From Heterotrichella gracilis (taxonomy: Eukaryota > Sar > Xanthophyceae > Tribonematales > Xanthonemataceae), in the NCBI GenBank assembly GCA_032358255.1, contig JAULBX010013318.1, forward strand, positions 248,001 to 312,000: a DNA stretch of 64,000 nt, written 5' to 3'. A model generated the notes under the pieces. That model saw only the letters and a program-made list of their open reading frames with translations, was not told the DNA's origin and ran no database searches. Numbering within the stretch: position 1 is the first letter of the stretch; the number at the start of each line of letters is the position of its first letter. This document shows, in pieces, positions 63,736-64,000 of this stretch. The position numbers and the translations under genes were made by a program.

Positions 63736-64000
63736 GTACGTGGGGCACGCTCTCCCTCTTAAGGGTTTTTGCTAGGGTAATGCACTGAGATGGCTCCTAG
63801 CTGTCAGTACCATGCTGCATGTAGCAGTAGCTGACCTGTTTTCTGGGCTCGGACGCATCGCTGCACTGCATGGACAGTGCACTGCGCACGTAGTTTTGCA
63901 GGGGTGATTTCATGCTGCGCTGCAACAAACAAATGCAAATGTGTACAAACAAGTGCTGTTACATGAAGCATTGCAGTGTCCTGGTGTCAGCTTTTTGGCT

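Overview
The window looks like nuclear DNA of a chlorophyte green alga. It is GC-rich, with genes cut into many exons by GT-AG introns. It carries a fused DHFR-thymidylate synthase, an aspartate carbamoyltransferase with a plastid-type leader, a TALE homeodomain gene, Ser-Pro and Lys-Pro rich wall-type proteins, and interstitial TTTAGGG/CCCTAAA motifs. The TTTAGGG form argues against Chlamydomonas proper, whose telomere repeat is TTTTAGGG. The class cannot be fixed from sequence alone. All exon models were assembled by hand from reading frame, splice-site and phase agreement, and each complete model keeps a single open frame. || Layout. 0.5-2.5 kb (+): 3' part of an unrecognised gene. 3.8-8.0 kb (-): two tandem secreted Ser-Pro-rich proteins. 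8.8-12.0 kb (+): DHFR-TS, with a tandem array inside intron 2 and a 100-N assembly gap. 13.4-16.7 kb (-): acidic single-pass membrane protein. 17.5-20.0 kb (+): aspartate carbamoyltransferase. 21.6-25.3 kb (+): ribokinase. 26.4-27.9 kb (-): small acidic CHZ-like histone chaperone. 28.7-32.1 kb (+): DUF2301-type membrane protein. 32.6-34.2 kb (-): intronless TALE homeodomain protein. 35.4-39.0 kb (-): GT90/CAP10-type glycosyltransferase. 40.9-42.1 kb (-): ankyrin-like protein. 43.6-46.5 kb (-): DXD glycosyltransferase-like protein. 47.6-50.5 kb (+): multi-zinc-knuckle AIR/TRAMP-like protein. 51.3-55.4 and 57.1-61.4 kb (+): tandem pair of membrane-anchored CAP (SCP/PR-1) proteins. 63.4 kb to the end (+): first exon of a type II membrane protein. 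|| Functions. DHFR-TS, ATCase and ribokinase lie on one strand within 17 kb and all serve pyrimidine, thymidylate or ribose metabolism; that may be chance. Two glycosyltransferase-like genes, the Ser-Pro pair and the CAP pair point to the cell surface and secretory pathway. || The most unusual signal is a recurring pattern in introns. Copies of an exon edge with its splice site are duplicated into the neighbouring intron next to telomere-like CCCTAAA/TTTAGGG motifs. This is seen in DHFR-TS (100-bp array of acceptor copies), the DUF2301 gene (donor copy) and the second CAP gene (acceptor copy). The window also holds very short mobile-element-like sequences: palindromic micro-MITEs with target duplications, and SINE-like units made of a hairpin plus a tetranucleotide tail.
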